From: Bigelowiella natans CCMP2755
Lineage: Eukaryota; Cercozoa; Chlorarachniophyceae
Length of the DNA stretch: 64,000 nt
Direction: 5' to 3'
NCBI GenBank assembly: GCA_000320545.1
Contig: ADNK01000029.1
Location: 48,501 to 112,500 of the forward strand
Below, in pieces: positions 25,632-36,495 of this stretch. The notes under the pieces are model-generated. The model was given only the letters and a program-made list of their open reading frames with translations. It was not told the origin of the DNA and did no database searches. The first letter of the stretch is position 1. Every line of letters begins with the position of its first letter. The position numbers and the translations under genes were made by a program.

Positions 25632-27036
25632 TATATGGATTATCTCATATAATATAATACTAGAAAGATTTATGCTTTTATAAGTGCCTTATAAGTCTCA
25701 CCTAGTGACTTTGCTTCGTCCCTGAGCTTGTCAGACTCGATCTTTAAATCCTTCTCTGCAATTTGTGATTTGACGAGTTGCTTTTTGGTGTCTCCATGTT
25801 GTTTTTTCTCCTCTTTTAGCCGTTTTTTAAGATCCTTTTCGTCTGCCTGGGCTTGGGAAAATTTTTTTTTAATGGATTCATGTGCTCCTTTTTCTTTGGT
25901 AAGGGAATTCTTGATGTCAGCCAATTCCTTCGCCTTTTGCGACAATTGCTTCATCGCATCGGCACTTGCCTTCTCCTCCCTGGTCAATTTTCCCTTCAGC
26001 GTGAGGCTACGGTTCTCTGCCTTCTTTAGATCATCCTTCGTTTTTTGATGACCAGCCTGCTCGGTTATCAACGTCTTCTTCACGTCTTCCTCTGAGGTTT
26101 GGACTTTTTCCAGCTGCTTTCGAACTGAAGCATGTTGTTTTCTTTCGGAAGCTAAAGCCTTTTCGGCGTCGTCTTTACCCTGGGTAGCCGAGTTGAGTTT
26201 TTTCTCAAGTGTGGATACTTTATCTTCTTCCTTCTTAAGGCTGCTTTTAGCGTTTTCTTCTCCCGTCTTATGCGTCTGAAGAACTTCACGTGTTGAATTA
26301 TGATCGTCCTTCTCTTTCGCAAGAGCTGCCAAGGCTTTTTCTTTTGCTTCCGTCTCCGCTTTCAGTAGATCTCTCATCTTTTCGAGATCACGTTTTACAT
26401 CGTCACTTACAGAAGAGGTTGCGAGTGCTTTCTTCTCAGCTGCGCGCAGCTCACTCTCGAGCTTTCGCAGAGTTTCCTTCGTGCTTTCATGGCTTTTCTC
26501 TTCGCGAGTAAGAGCCTTCGCCCGAGTATCCAATTCAGCTTTGGTGCTCTTTAGCTTCGCTTCGCTCACGAAGACGATTTCTCGCTCTTTCTCCAAGTCG
26601 TGCTTTGCCTTTTCCTCGGTTTCTTTTAAATTCTCTTTTGTCTTCGCATGCGCCTTTTTCTCTCTCTCTAAGGCATCACTCATGCTCTGCTGAGAATGCT
26701 TAGCTTGGACGATTGCGTTGTTTTTCTCGGTCAGTTGCTGAAGTGCGGAGTCTCGCTCAGATCTGCTTTCGGCGAGAGCCTTCTGAGTTTCTGAGTGAAG
26801 TTCCTTTTCCCGCAAAAGATCAGCCTTGGAGTCCTTAGCTTTCTTCTGAAGGGCATTGTTCTTAGACTTCATGTTCTCAAGCTGCTTTTTGGCTTCATAC
26901 TCAGCATTTTGGACTTCGTCAAGTTCCTTCAGTGCAGCAGATAGTCGCGTCTTTTCTTTGGCCTGGATAAATCGTAAGGAATAAGCTAGATCAAACTCAT
27001 ATTTCTAATAAAAGATTTCTAAATGTTAAATATATA

Positions 27037-27078
<42 letters not shown>

Positions 27079-29229
27079 CGTATGTGTTTATGTGTGAAAT
27101 AAGAAAAATATGAAAGGAAATACCAGAGTGTTGAGGGCTTCTTTCGCATCTTCTCGCGCCTGTCCCAGATCCTTTTTTGCAAAGATTAGCTCCTTGCCTT
27201 CTCTGGCGAGAGCCTCTTTCGATTTTTTTTCTTCTGCTTGTGAGATTGCAAGATCTTTCTTTGTCTCAGCATGAGCTCTCTTCTCCTTCTCCAATGCTGT
27301 CTGAGCATCTTGCCCTAATTTCCTTTCCTTCTCAAGAAGAAGCTGTGCTTTACCCCTATCAGCAACAATGGATTGGCGTCGCGTGGCGCGCCTTGCGAAA
27401 TCAGATTTAGCATTCACTTCGTTTTCCTCATCCTCTGGGACCGCGAAAGCTACTCCCTTCTTTTCAGGCTCTGGAACAGCAAAAGCTACACCCCTCCTTT
27501 CAGTCTGAGGTGCTTTCGACTTGCCTGTCTTTTCAGTCTTGGGTGCTTTCGACTCCTCTGTCTTGTCCACTTCCGTCTTCGCAGTGGTAGTAGAATTAGT
27601 CGTGATGGTGGTAGTGGTAGTAGTAGTAGTAGTAGTGGTAGTACTACCACTTTCTGTGGTTTCATCCTTCTTAGTACTGGTGGTAGTGCTAGTGGTATCG
27701 GTGGTGCTATCTACGACTTCTGCTTGCTTCCCTTCTGCCTTTTGGGGCTGGGCATCCTCCTCCTGTCCCTTTTTAGAAGCTGCTTTATCAGTCTTAGTTT
27801 TCGCCTCCTTCGCCTCTTGCTCTGCTTTCTCCTTTTCCTTGCGCAAGATAGCGTGGTAGAGTTCGGTGACAAAAAGAACAATATCGTCCTCGACCGGGTC
27901 CTCAAAATCACTCGGATCTAACAATGCTGGAAGACCGTAAACATTCTTGGCAACTTCGAGTCCACACCTCACTCGGGTTGCGGGTTTCGCGTTCTTTAAC
28001 AGATCGAAATTAATGGATTTAGGGTCGTGATCGTGTAGAATCGCGCACAGGACAAGTCCATCTGTCCAAGGATGAGTGAAATTCTTCACGGGCTGAAAAT
28101 TAAATCAACAAAGAAGATCAGAGATGCACAAATTACCCTGGCTTTACTCATAGCGCAGATAAATTTTGGGTAGACCATTTATGGAGATTAGAAATTTTAG
28201 AAACTGAGGGAGCAGCAGATGTGCAAAATTGATATACCTTTTGAACTCCTTCATATTTTGAAACGGATGCATTCACCCAACTCATAAGAGCCTTTTTCCC
28301 TGTGGTCCCTTTGGTGTAGCCTTCTCCTTTACCTCCAGTTTTTGCTGTACCTCCCTCCTTGTCAGCCTTTGGATCTTCGGTTGTTCCAATTCTAAGGAGG
28401 CTAAATCGCTTGAAGATTGCCCACATGAGCCCTAGGGCCATCTGATTAAAGTCAAAACATGTTTCAGACACCTCGTACAAACGTTAAGAAACTTTTGAAG
28501 TTCTCGTTGTACTAACCTTCTTGTTGGCATCAACGATGTGCTCGTTGTGTATGATTCGCGTATCGACATTGCCCCTAAGATCACAGCTATTTGTGAGATA
28601 CCAGTTGCTTATGCTGAAGTACTACGCACCTTGTGACCATTTGCATCGCAAGTTCCATGTTGTCAAGCTTGTGAGCCCTAGAAACAATTCAAATATAAGT
28701 ATAATATGTACATTTGTTGGAAAACCGTAGTTGACAGCCGAATAAATAGAACCTTAGGCGACATTTCCTTCTGTGTCGAGGAATCTTGAAGCCTGCCAAT
28801 ACTTTCATCATCTGGGAAAGTAAATAAATATCATTTTTTGTCACAAGTTCGAATAGTCGAATACATACCTGCATAAGCTTTTGGCCATCTGTGAGCTCCG
28901 TCACACTAAGTACATGTAATATACAACGATGAAGTGGCTGAAAGGAACAAAGAGAAATGTCATATTAACACATACATGTTCTTCACAGGTTGAAATGATC
29001 CTCTTGTGAGGACAGTGTTCGCCCATCGGGTGATTGTGCGTTCAGTCACCCCCCCCTTTGTCCTGAGTAGCACAAGTCATTTTTACCAATCCAACGAACG
29101 TCACGAAAAACGCTCCAACGTGTTAGGGTAGAAGCTGATAACGGGTTGGAATAGAAGCTAGTTACACGCACGCAGGCGCACCATCAACCTGTCAGACTTC
29201 TTCTTGAACTCCTCCAGGTTCGCACTCAT
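16606..29229 (-). CDS. Giant tandem-CH / coiled-coil / PH-like / Sel1-repeat protein (about 3,825 aa)
   Basis: Eleven exons, all phase-compatible with GT-AG junctions: 29229-29189, 29062-28976, 28905-28869, 28811-28753, 28677-28630, 28574-28517, 28441-28238, 28092-27124, 26962-25702, 25392-21311 and 21237-16606; 11,478 nt. Residues about 15-125 are a first calponin-homology domain (VTERTITRWANTVL, VTELTDGQKLMQMMKVLAG, MALGLMWAIFKRFSL). Residues about 150-275 are a second (KKALMSWVNASVSKY, HPWTDGLVLCAILHDHDP, LLDPSDFEDPVEDDIVLFV). This tandem is the actin-binding arrangement of the alpha-actinin/spectrin/plakin class. Residues about 440-2,300 are heptad-rich coiled coil. From about 2,560 a module is repeated twice: a VPxG-type beta segment (VPKGCKGGDEVRIV / LPKGFKAGEKLTVV), a PH-like domain (WGFNQSRVVIID / YGMKQDRVIVLD), and a cluster of Sel1 repeats (GLGVDRDSKKAMETFQKAAK type). 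Likely a cytoskeletal scaffold or crosslinker. Thr runs and a nine-Asp run come from triplet repeats. Confidence 0.88.
25589..25630. repeat. (TA)n tract in an intron of the giant gene
   Basis: A near-pure TA repeat within intron 25701-25393, between the two large coiled-coil exons. A second, similar TA tract at about 27041-27074 lies in the next intron upstream (27123-26963). Confidence 0.85.
27041..27074. repeat. (TA)n tract in an intron of the giant gene
   Basis: TA repeat of about 34 bp inside intron 27123-26963, which separates the CH2/Thr-rich exon from the first coiled-coil exon. Confidence 0.85.
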
Positions 29230-29763
29230 TGCGAACTCGGGCGATTGATATCTGTTGAATTATTGCGTGAGTAATTACTGTAACAGCTATCTCTTCAGTG
29301 TAGGAGGTAATGGAAATTTTCATGTCGCAGTCTTCATTTGCACTTGTTTTCGCAACTAGATCGAATTTCTCCGCGACTCTGGCTCGTGCAGCTGCGGTTA
29401 CAGTCAGTACCCGCACGAGCCAACCGAAACCTCGAAACCTCCGTTTGTTAACCAAATTGCAAAATCCAGCTTAAAACCGCCAAAAAATCGACAAAAACCA
29501 AAGGCCATTTAACTCGTAGATTAGATAAATCTTGGTTAAGATCTAGGCGCTTTTAAACATGCTAAAGAGTGCGCATATCCTGTTCGTGAGCGCGGATTTG
29601 CCCTACATGCAGCTCGGAACTCGAAAGTAAGTTGTTAATGCAGGGTATTTCGTAAATATCGGTTATTGGCGGGTACTACGAGACAGTCGCAGAATCAATT
29701 CATCACACATCTTCTTGTGCGTGAAAGGAACTGTTGCAGCTAGATCTGAGCAGCTTCAACACG
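29230..29763. promoter_or_regulatory. Divergent intergenic region, candidate shared promoter
   Basis: 534 bp between two start codons pointing away from each other: the giant CH/Sel1 gene (ATG at 29229, minus) and the ankyrin/Cys-tail gene (ATG at 29764, plus). A palindromic-looking GAGCCAGAGTCGCGG / CGGTTACAGTCAGTACCC area lies near 29,370-29,415. I cannot identify a TATA or initiator element with confidence. The call rests on geometry. Confidence 0.45.
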
Positions 29764-31236
29764 ATGGACTCAAAGGGCCTGGAGGCGCTTCGCAAGGCTG
29801 TTGCGAACCAGAAGACCAGCTTGGTCAAGGATGCGTTGGAAGGGAGCGACACTTTCCAGGTAATGATGAACGGTGGACTGAAAACATCAGAGGCAGAAGC
29901 TTGTTTCTAAAACCTCAGAAGCATAAGTTTAGAGATTAGGCCCCCAATCCAGGAAGGTTGAATTAAGTGCTTGTTCTCAGGGGTTTCATCCATGCCATCT
30001 TATCCCTGCGATGTCGGGCAGTGATTGGGTGTTTTCTGCAAAATCGTTACGACCAAGTCTTATCAGCCATATCTCCACCAAGACGACAGGGAAGCTCAAG
30101 CCTTTCAAAGAACTTCTGAACTTACCGTGGCCAAAGTTTTTAGAAGAAGAGAAAGCGGAGGAAGTTGGGTATACACCACTTCATATTGCGTGTATGTTTG
30201 GCTCCTCGAAAGCCATCAACGGACTCTTGAAAGCCGGGGCGAATCCTAAAGTTAGTGCATTGTTTTTCTCACTTCGTCGCCAAACCTCAACTGAATTGTC
30301 ACCCAACAGGTACATACCCCATCCGGATGGGATGCTGTAGAATTGGCAAGCTACCGGACCGGAATGTTGGACCTCCAATATGACGTTACGTTCAATTTTT
30401 TCCACGCGGTTCATCTGGATCTCCTGGACAAGTTCACGGAAGCGTCTGTGTTAAATATCGCAGGCATGAAAGAATACCTTAAAAAAAAAGAGTTAGATGA
30501 GTGGGTGGAACTCTTAGATCTTCAGTATGGCAAAACTACAGAGAAAAAAAACGAAGGGGCCGAGTTGGAGTTCAAAGGCATTGTGGCAGAGATGGAGAAG
30601 ATCATTGCGACACATCAAGAGGACCAGCATAAGATTGATGCACTCCCAGACCTTGATGAGATTTACACGCTTGACGAAGCTTTTACGAGTGAAGAGAAGG
30701 AAGATGCACCGGCTGATGAGGAAGATGGATCGCCTGCGGTAGACAAAGCGCTTCTGCAACCAGCTGCAAGCACGAAGTCACAGCTTTCAGAGAAACGACG
30801 TTCCAGCATTGTTGCAATCCAAAAGAGACAGTCCATTGCCAAAGCCAGTGCAACCACGAACGTAAATGTCACTACAAATGTGAATGTTACAAAAGTTCAA
30901 GTTAAGGAGACCAAGTGGCAAGGATATCAGGCAGAAGAAAGCAAGAAAATTCCAGATCTCCATAGCAGCATTCCAGATCTCCATTCAGCTAGGGATTCAG
31001 CAGCGGTTGGAAATAAGGAAGTCGATTTGGAAGCACGCGGAGAAAATGGGGGTGCACTCCTTCACTTAAAAGAGCGCTGCTGTTGTGGTTGCATTTGCGG
31101 TTGCTGCACGTGCATTGCATGTCGTCAGCACGGCATGTGCGACTGTTGCTACGATTATTGTCTGTCTTGTCGGAGAAAGGGTTGGTGCACTTGGTGTGCC
31201 CCGGACGATTGCTGCGACAAACACTGCTGTTGTTAG
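29764..31236 (+). CDS. Ankyrin-repeat protein with a 21-cysteine C-terminal tail
   Basis: Three exons, 29764-29859, 29981-30250 and 30310-31236 (TAG), chain in phase 0 and give 430 residues. The ATG at 29764 starts a helical MDSKGLEALRKAV segment. Around residues 95-140 is an ankyrin repeat (GYTPLHIACMFGSSKAINGL, then GANP and the split TPSGWDAVELA). A helical acidic part follows, then a Ser/Lys/Arg linker with NVNVTTNVNV and duplicated IPDLHS units. The last 54 residues hold 21 cysteines in clusters (CCCGCICGCCTC ... CDCCYDYC ... CCDKHCCC), enough for dense metal binding or multiple palmitoylation. The only ankyrin unit I can see clearly is one; exon 2 may hold a degenerate second. A polyadenylation signal follows at 31317. 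Confidence 0.8.
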
Positions 31237-31316
31237 GTGTCATAAATTACATCTTGGCTTTCAATACTGGCATCTTCTGTTGCGTCAGCATTTTACACTA
31301 GGTTTGTTACCAGTTC

Positions 31317-31322
31317 AATAAA
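31317..31322 (+). terminator. Polyadenylation signal AATAAA
   Basis: AATAAA about 80 nt after the stop codon of the ankyrin/Cys-tail gene, in the expected orientation and distance. Confidence 0.6.
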
Positions 31323-32780
31323 TCCAATTATGCTAAATAAGAATGCGCACGAACACCTTCTCATCTATCGGTCAAAACAGCAACAGCTGCGATGCTGCAC
31401 TTGCCGATGCTACAGTGCAGAGGAGGAAGCTCTTGATCCATGTGGGGGGTACCCAACCTGTAGCGCAAATAGCATGATGAAATATAAAAGAATGAACATC
31501 CTCGACATAAACTCACACACGCGTTATTGTTCCAACTTTTCGCGAAATGAGAAAGCATCGCATGCTGTCATAGCTGTGACCGCCGTGTGTCGCTGCTTGT
31601 ATTGGTGCGAAATGAAAGAAGATCATTAGCACACGTCTAGCCTAGTTTTGTCGTGTAGAGCAACAGTCCAGTATTTTCACCGTCGCTGCTTCAATTCGAT
31701 TGGCGTCAAAAACAGGTGCATGCAACTGTCAGTGAGCATTCTAGTCTTGATGCGCACTCATTGTTTGCTCATGACATATTGCTTATTGAATCGAATGACC
31801 TCCTACCTGCCTGCTAGGCAAAAAAATGCTGCTGCACAGGCGCAGTTTTCCATTCATCACTTGCAGCATTGCACGCCCAGCTGCGCAGTCCTGAATACCT
31901 GCGCATCGCATGGTCAGCTAGTTAGCCCCCAATCGCACACCTGAATACCTTCCTCGCTGGGCCTTGCGATGCCTGGCGTACGCCAGCGATGCGAATGGTA
32001 TCAGTCTAGCAATGAGGGCGTCCACAACAACAAACTAATCCAGCTGTCATGTGATTTGTGTAAATATGGTTATGTACATGTTGTGGCCTACAAGCACAGT
32101 ACAGCCGGGCCGAAGATCAGTCTGGGATGCAGCCGCTATGATGCGATACAACGTCATACGACGTAGTTGACTCGGTATTTGTACAATGAAGTAAGTAGCA
32201 GCGGTAATACAGACGCTTTAGGCGTATTGCATACGAATCAACCCAAACAAATTGAAGGAAGGCGCTCATTAGCTATGTGCCATGCATCTTGGGCAAAACT
32301 TCAGAAGATGAGCCACGTATCACAAGCTGCAATGGACGTATAGCTGAACTTTGATGCAATGAACAATCAATGCATTGAAAGCCTTCCCGCCATCATTTAA
32401 TCGGTTTCAGTTTAGTGCCAGAGCATACTGATAATTCTTGAGAAATCTGCGATTTATCAACTTCATCAGCTACTGGCGATCATAAATGTACATAACACGT
32501 AGACTCTTAACCCCCGCCTCTCTTCCTTGCCACTAGTATGATACGGTATTGTTACTTACCTAGATACAGCTGATGCAGCATACCAACAACACTCTTGGAA
32601 AAACAAGTGCGCGGTAGGTTCTGTTCGCAACAGAGACAACGTCAACATGGACAAAGCTGCTCAAGTTTTTGATATGCGAACTTGGCATGACGATATTTAG
32701 TTTGGTGGTACCCATTGAGTCAAAGAGGGTCAGTGGCAGCCCAGGATATCCTGCTGGTATTCTCCGGTGCTTGTGTAGGC
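31323..32780. other. Intergenic, low-information with short CATG/TGCA stretch
   Basis: No gene supported. About 31,640-31,970 shares the TGCA/CATG-rich composition of the other islands, more weakly. The frames at 31,330-31,629 and 31,648-31,944 have no splice context. Genes on both sides end here (convergent). Confidence 0.5.
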
Positions 32781-34070
32781 CTATAAATAAATAAACATAT
32801 ACATATGCTTGATATCTCCTTCTTTTTCCTGTGGCGCAATTCTGGGATGATGATAAAGCCGAAGAATACCAATGGCGGGCTCTGCGACTGGATTGTCATT
32901 GAGGCGAATAGTCTGATTTTCGATACGTCAATATCATCATCATCATCATCATCATCGAGGCTGGTAGAGTGCGATGACCTGTAGAGAATAAAGGCGTCCG
33001 AAAGCACCCGGTTCAATAACTTCAACCAGATTATTGCTGAGATCGATTTCCTACGATAGAAATGGAACAGAAAATAATTCATCATCAGATTGTGCAAGAC
33101 CGGCAAGCAAGCGTGCGATGCTCTTTGAAACGACGTGTCGTTTTAGTTGGACACATTCAGCAACAGCAGCGTCCTTCTTAGGACAAGATAATTTTCCAAG
33201 CCGTCCATCACAAGGACATGGTATGTAGGCTTTGAAACTTCACAACTTCTTTTGATAATACTTACCCGAAGGCTAGTGCTATCTTCCATCTCGCTGAATG
33301 CTCCGTTCAACACCGATCTTATGCCTGATGATTTGTTGTCCTTTTTCCAATGAGTCGTGTGTACTTTGAGATACATACTACCATATTCTCAAATATTCCC
33401 CGACAAGCCCCTTCTGGCTATCGTCTCTTCCAACTTATCGATGATACATCATATACCCTTTGCATTATTGCACTATCTGCTTTCACATACGGACATGCGA
33501 AATACGCCCCAATATCAAAATATCCACACCACGATTCCTGAGATCAATGCGTGCTGTGAGGGTCTTAGAGCAGTAACACTTGGAGAGCTCTTTAGAAGCC
33601 GTTATCTGATAATAATAATAATACACGTGATTTGTCGTTTGGCTGTTTCCATTCTTCATGCAGCGGGCTCGACAACGTTGATGAACTCTTGTATGGAGGA
33701 GGAAACACGAGACAAGACAAGTGGTGGTGGCGACCCAACTTGTCTTGTCTGCCCAAAAGACGATATTGCCTGAAATTTTTGCTGTATTTCCGCCATCGTA
33801 GAACAGAGAGTTGGCCTTACACATTTTCCCACCCCTTCTTATTCTCTCCGCAACGAATTTCTTCTTCTTCTTCTCACCGTGCAATTAGAACAGGTTGTTG
33901 GCGGCGCATCCTTGTCCCTCTCGTGTGAAGAATATTCTGCGTGATCGGCTGTTCTTGTTATGGTAGTAACAGGAGGATGGGTAGCGTCGCCGTTGTCCGC
34001 GAAAACGGCTTCAGAGATAGGGTCACAAAATCTATCACAATATTTGTGCGCGTAGAATAAATGTTATACC

Positions 34071-34111
<41 letters not shown>

Positions 34112-34768
34112 ACTAACATACAACACACATACCTCCATCTCAATTCCTCGAACACGTGGGAAGGCTGAGCTCCTCTGCAGCTGTCCCCCCCCGTAACGTA
34201 GCACACATTGTCGTGCTGTTGGGATACTGATGAAACAACGAAGACGACGGCGATGACAGAAGTAGCATCAGCGTGTGAGGACCATTGGGAACAAATTGAA
34301 ATATTCGAAGATCTAATTAACCGATATCGCACAAACGCATATTTTGAGTTTCTTATCGGATTCAGTAGGTTCAGCATATCACCATTCCCTTGCCATCACT
34401 TCGCTATCATCATCCTCTTCATCATAAATAGTTCCCACCAACCAACTGACCAATGTCATAGGACTGAAAACATCCGAGCCGTCCCGTAGCTTTGGATATT
34501 CTAACAAAAGAATCATCTCTCATCATGTGCCAGTATTGAAAGAAACATGCTCTCTGTATCACCTCATACCTTCATATAGAATTCATTTATGGCTGTAAAA
34601 TACTCTCAATCTACCACATTATTCGGATGGACAAGACAGGGGTCGAAGATGTGTGCGTGTGCGTGCTTGTGGGTGAGAGAAAGAGAGAAAGAGAGAGAGG
34701 GAGAGTTTGTATGGTGCAGAACTGCGTCTCTTTCTTTCTTTTTTACTTTCTCTCGCTCTTATATATTC

Positions 34769-34812
<44 letters not shown>

Positions 34813-35895
34813 CTTCATGGATGAGATTTTATTTTTTGACACAGTTTCTAGTTGCAACCCGCTTTCCTTCTCCATCACGCAAGCACAAGGGTCCGTATCG
34901 GTGTCCTCATCAACTTGCTCTTTAGAACGAAGTCCTTGCGACCGTCCTGCGTCCCCCCCTCTCCATTTATAGTGAAAAGTATACTTTTTTTTCTTTTCAT
35001 CCGTCGTTTTCTTTTTGTATCGATGGCTACGATTGGTCACCGGTATTATCGTTGCCTCCTCCTCCTTTCGAGTTTCGTTGTCCCCCTCTTGTTTTTCTCT
35101 ATCATCCTTTCCTTCTTCATGATGTAGCTGTTTATCCCCTTCCTGGTTGTGCTGTATTGTCGCCTCTTTGCGAGTGGTGTCACGATAATACAAATTTAGA
35201 CTATCTTCCGTTACGGGATCGATTATGTCCTTGCTGTGATGGCGTTTGCTTGTATGCGCAGCTGAAGCCAAATATGATGCCTTCTCACTAACAGGAGCGA
35301 CTCTCTCATCTTCTCTGTCGTTGCCGGAAGTGGCAGAAAAACCATCATTATCTATCGCAGGAGCAGCAATAACAGTCTCTGCAGCTGTAATGTCGGTGAA
35401 ATAATCCGCTAACACTTCTGGATGACGATATGTTGTCGCTGTTGCAATTATTGGTGCTCTGCGCCTTGCTTCATCTATGTACACGACGCTATCATTATCT
35501 ACATCGCCATCCTCAACGGCGATATCGTCCTGTTGCAACGTTGCTAACGCTATCGAGGAAATGATATCCGGTGGTATTGACGGTGAATTCGACGACTGAG
35601 CTGACGGCGGTGATATTGTATTTAACTCGAGAACGAAGTTATCATCGACAGATTGTTTGCGCTGTTGTGCTAACTGCTGTGAGCAGCGCCGATGAGTATT
35701 GTGGTAGCATCCAGCATTTCCTCTTTGATCTGAATGCAGGGTATACGAGTTTAGCGGAGGATACCATTTCTCATTATTTTATACTGAAGTATTTGTGGAC
35801 GTGTATGTAGAGCGTAGCTGCGAGAGCATAGTTTTCCATATGAAATATTTGTACTAAACCACGCATATGAAGACACGTTATATCACTTATACATT

Positions 35896-35967
<72 letters not shown>

Positions 35968-35972
35968 TGTGT

Positions 35973-36013
<41 letters not shown>

Positions 36014-36359
36014 GCAAATTTGTGCGATTGAATCTAAGTAGTTGCTTTTGGATGTTCTGAGAACTTGAGACTAGGGTGGCCGACGATGCCGAAGCAGCTT
36101 GCGTTTTCCTTGCGACAATGGATATAACTGCAGAAGTTCCTCTTGGAAATCGAGCAGTCGATGCTACTGCAAACACATTAGGATAGTATGTCAGGAATTG
36201 CCCCTCCTTTGCACGCCCAAAAAGATCTATCATTTGTTGGAATTTTCTACGATTACTACCAAATAATGATCCATTTTGGAAAATGCTTAATAGTGCGAAT
36301 CCTCCCAAGAATAAGGCCCCAAAAAATAAGGACGTCCGAGCGCTCCAGCTTCTTTCGGC
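32781..36359 (-). CDS. Leucine-rich-repeat protein, probably membrane-anchored, multi-exon
   Basis: Three 3' exons are firm: 33324-33266 (RSVLNGAFSEMEDSTSLR), 33050-32979 and 32912-32781 (stop TAG). The middle one is exactly 72 nt and encodes one LRR of 24 residues (EIDLSNNLVEVIEPGAFGRL). The last one carries TIRLNDNPVAEP and a short tail. Upstream minus-strand exons with protein-like reading are: about 33600-33500 (SKCYCSKTLTARIDL, LRR-N-flank-like), about 34049-33880 (FCDPISEAVFADNGD ... CSNCT), one ending at 34133 (NVCYVTGGDSCRGAQPSH), a long exon at about 35770-34810 (Ser/Pro then acidic, VVYIDEARRRAP), and one starting at 36359 with a transmembrane run (SLFFGALFLGGFALLSIF). I infer a protein with an N-terminal membrane anchor and Cys-flanked LRRs. 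Junctions upstream of 33324 are not all phased, so this may be two genes. (CT)n/(GT)n and TA tracts sit in its introns. Confidence 0.5.
34075..34109. repeat. (TA)n tract between LRR-gene exons
   Basis: TA repeat of about 35 bp just 3' (sense strand) of the exon ending at 34133, so within an intron of the minus-strand LRR gene model. A similar TA tract occurs at about 34775-34808, at the end of the long acidic exon. Confidence 0.75.
35894..36008. repeat. Compound (CT)n-(GT)n microsatellite
   Basis: About 70 bp of CT repeat followed directly by about 44 bp of GT repeat on the plus strand. It lies between the TM exon and the long acidic exon of the minus-strand LRR gene model. It is the longest compound microsatellite in the window. 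Confidence 0.85.
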
Positions 36360-36495
36360 CTGCTTTGAAATTTTAATCAGTTGATTGTCGGAAGTCGTAC
36401 TGTGTAAAGGAGAAACGGAGGGGGACTTAATCAGAGCTATTCATTCATTGTATTGATGGTCGCCGTGCAACTTAACTGGTGCGCGCGAGAGCTCT

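Noticed and set aside
35883-36025. His-Thr and Arg-Glu extension of the TM exon
   Set aside because: Translation of the compound (CT)n-(GT)n microsatellite in an intron, not protein.
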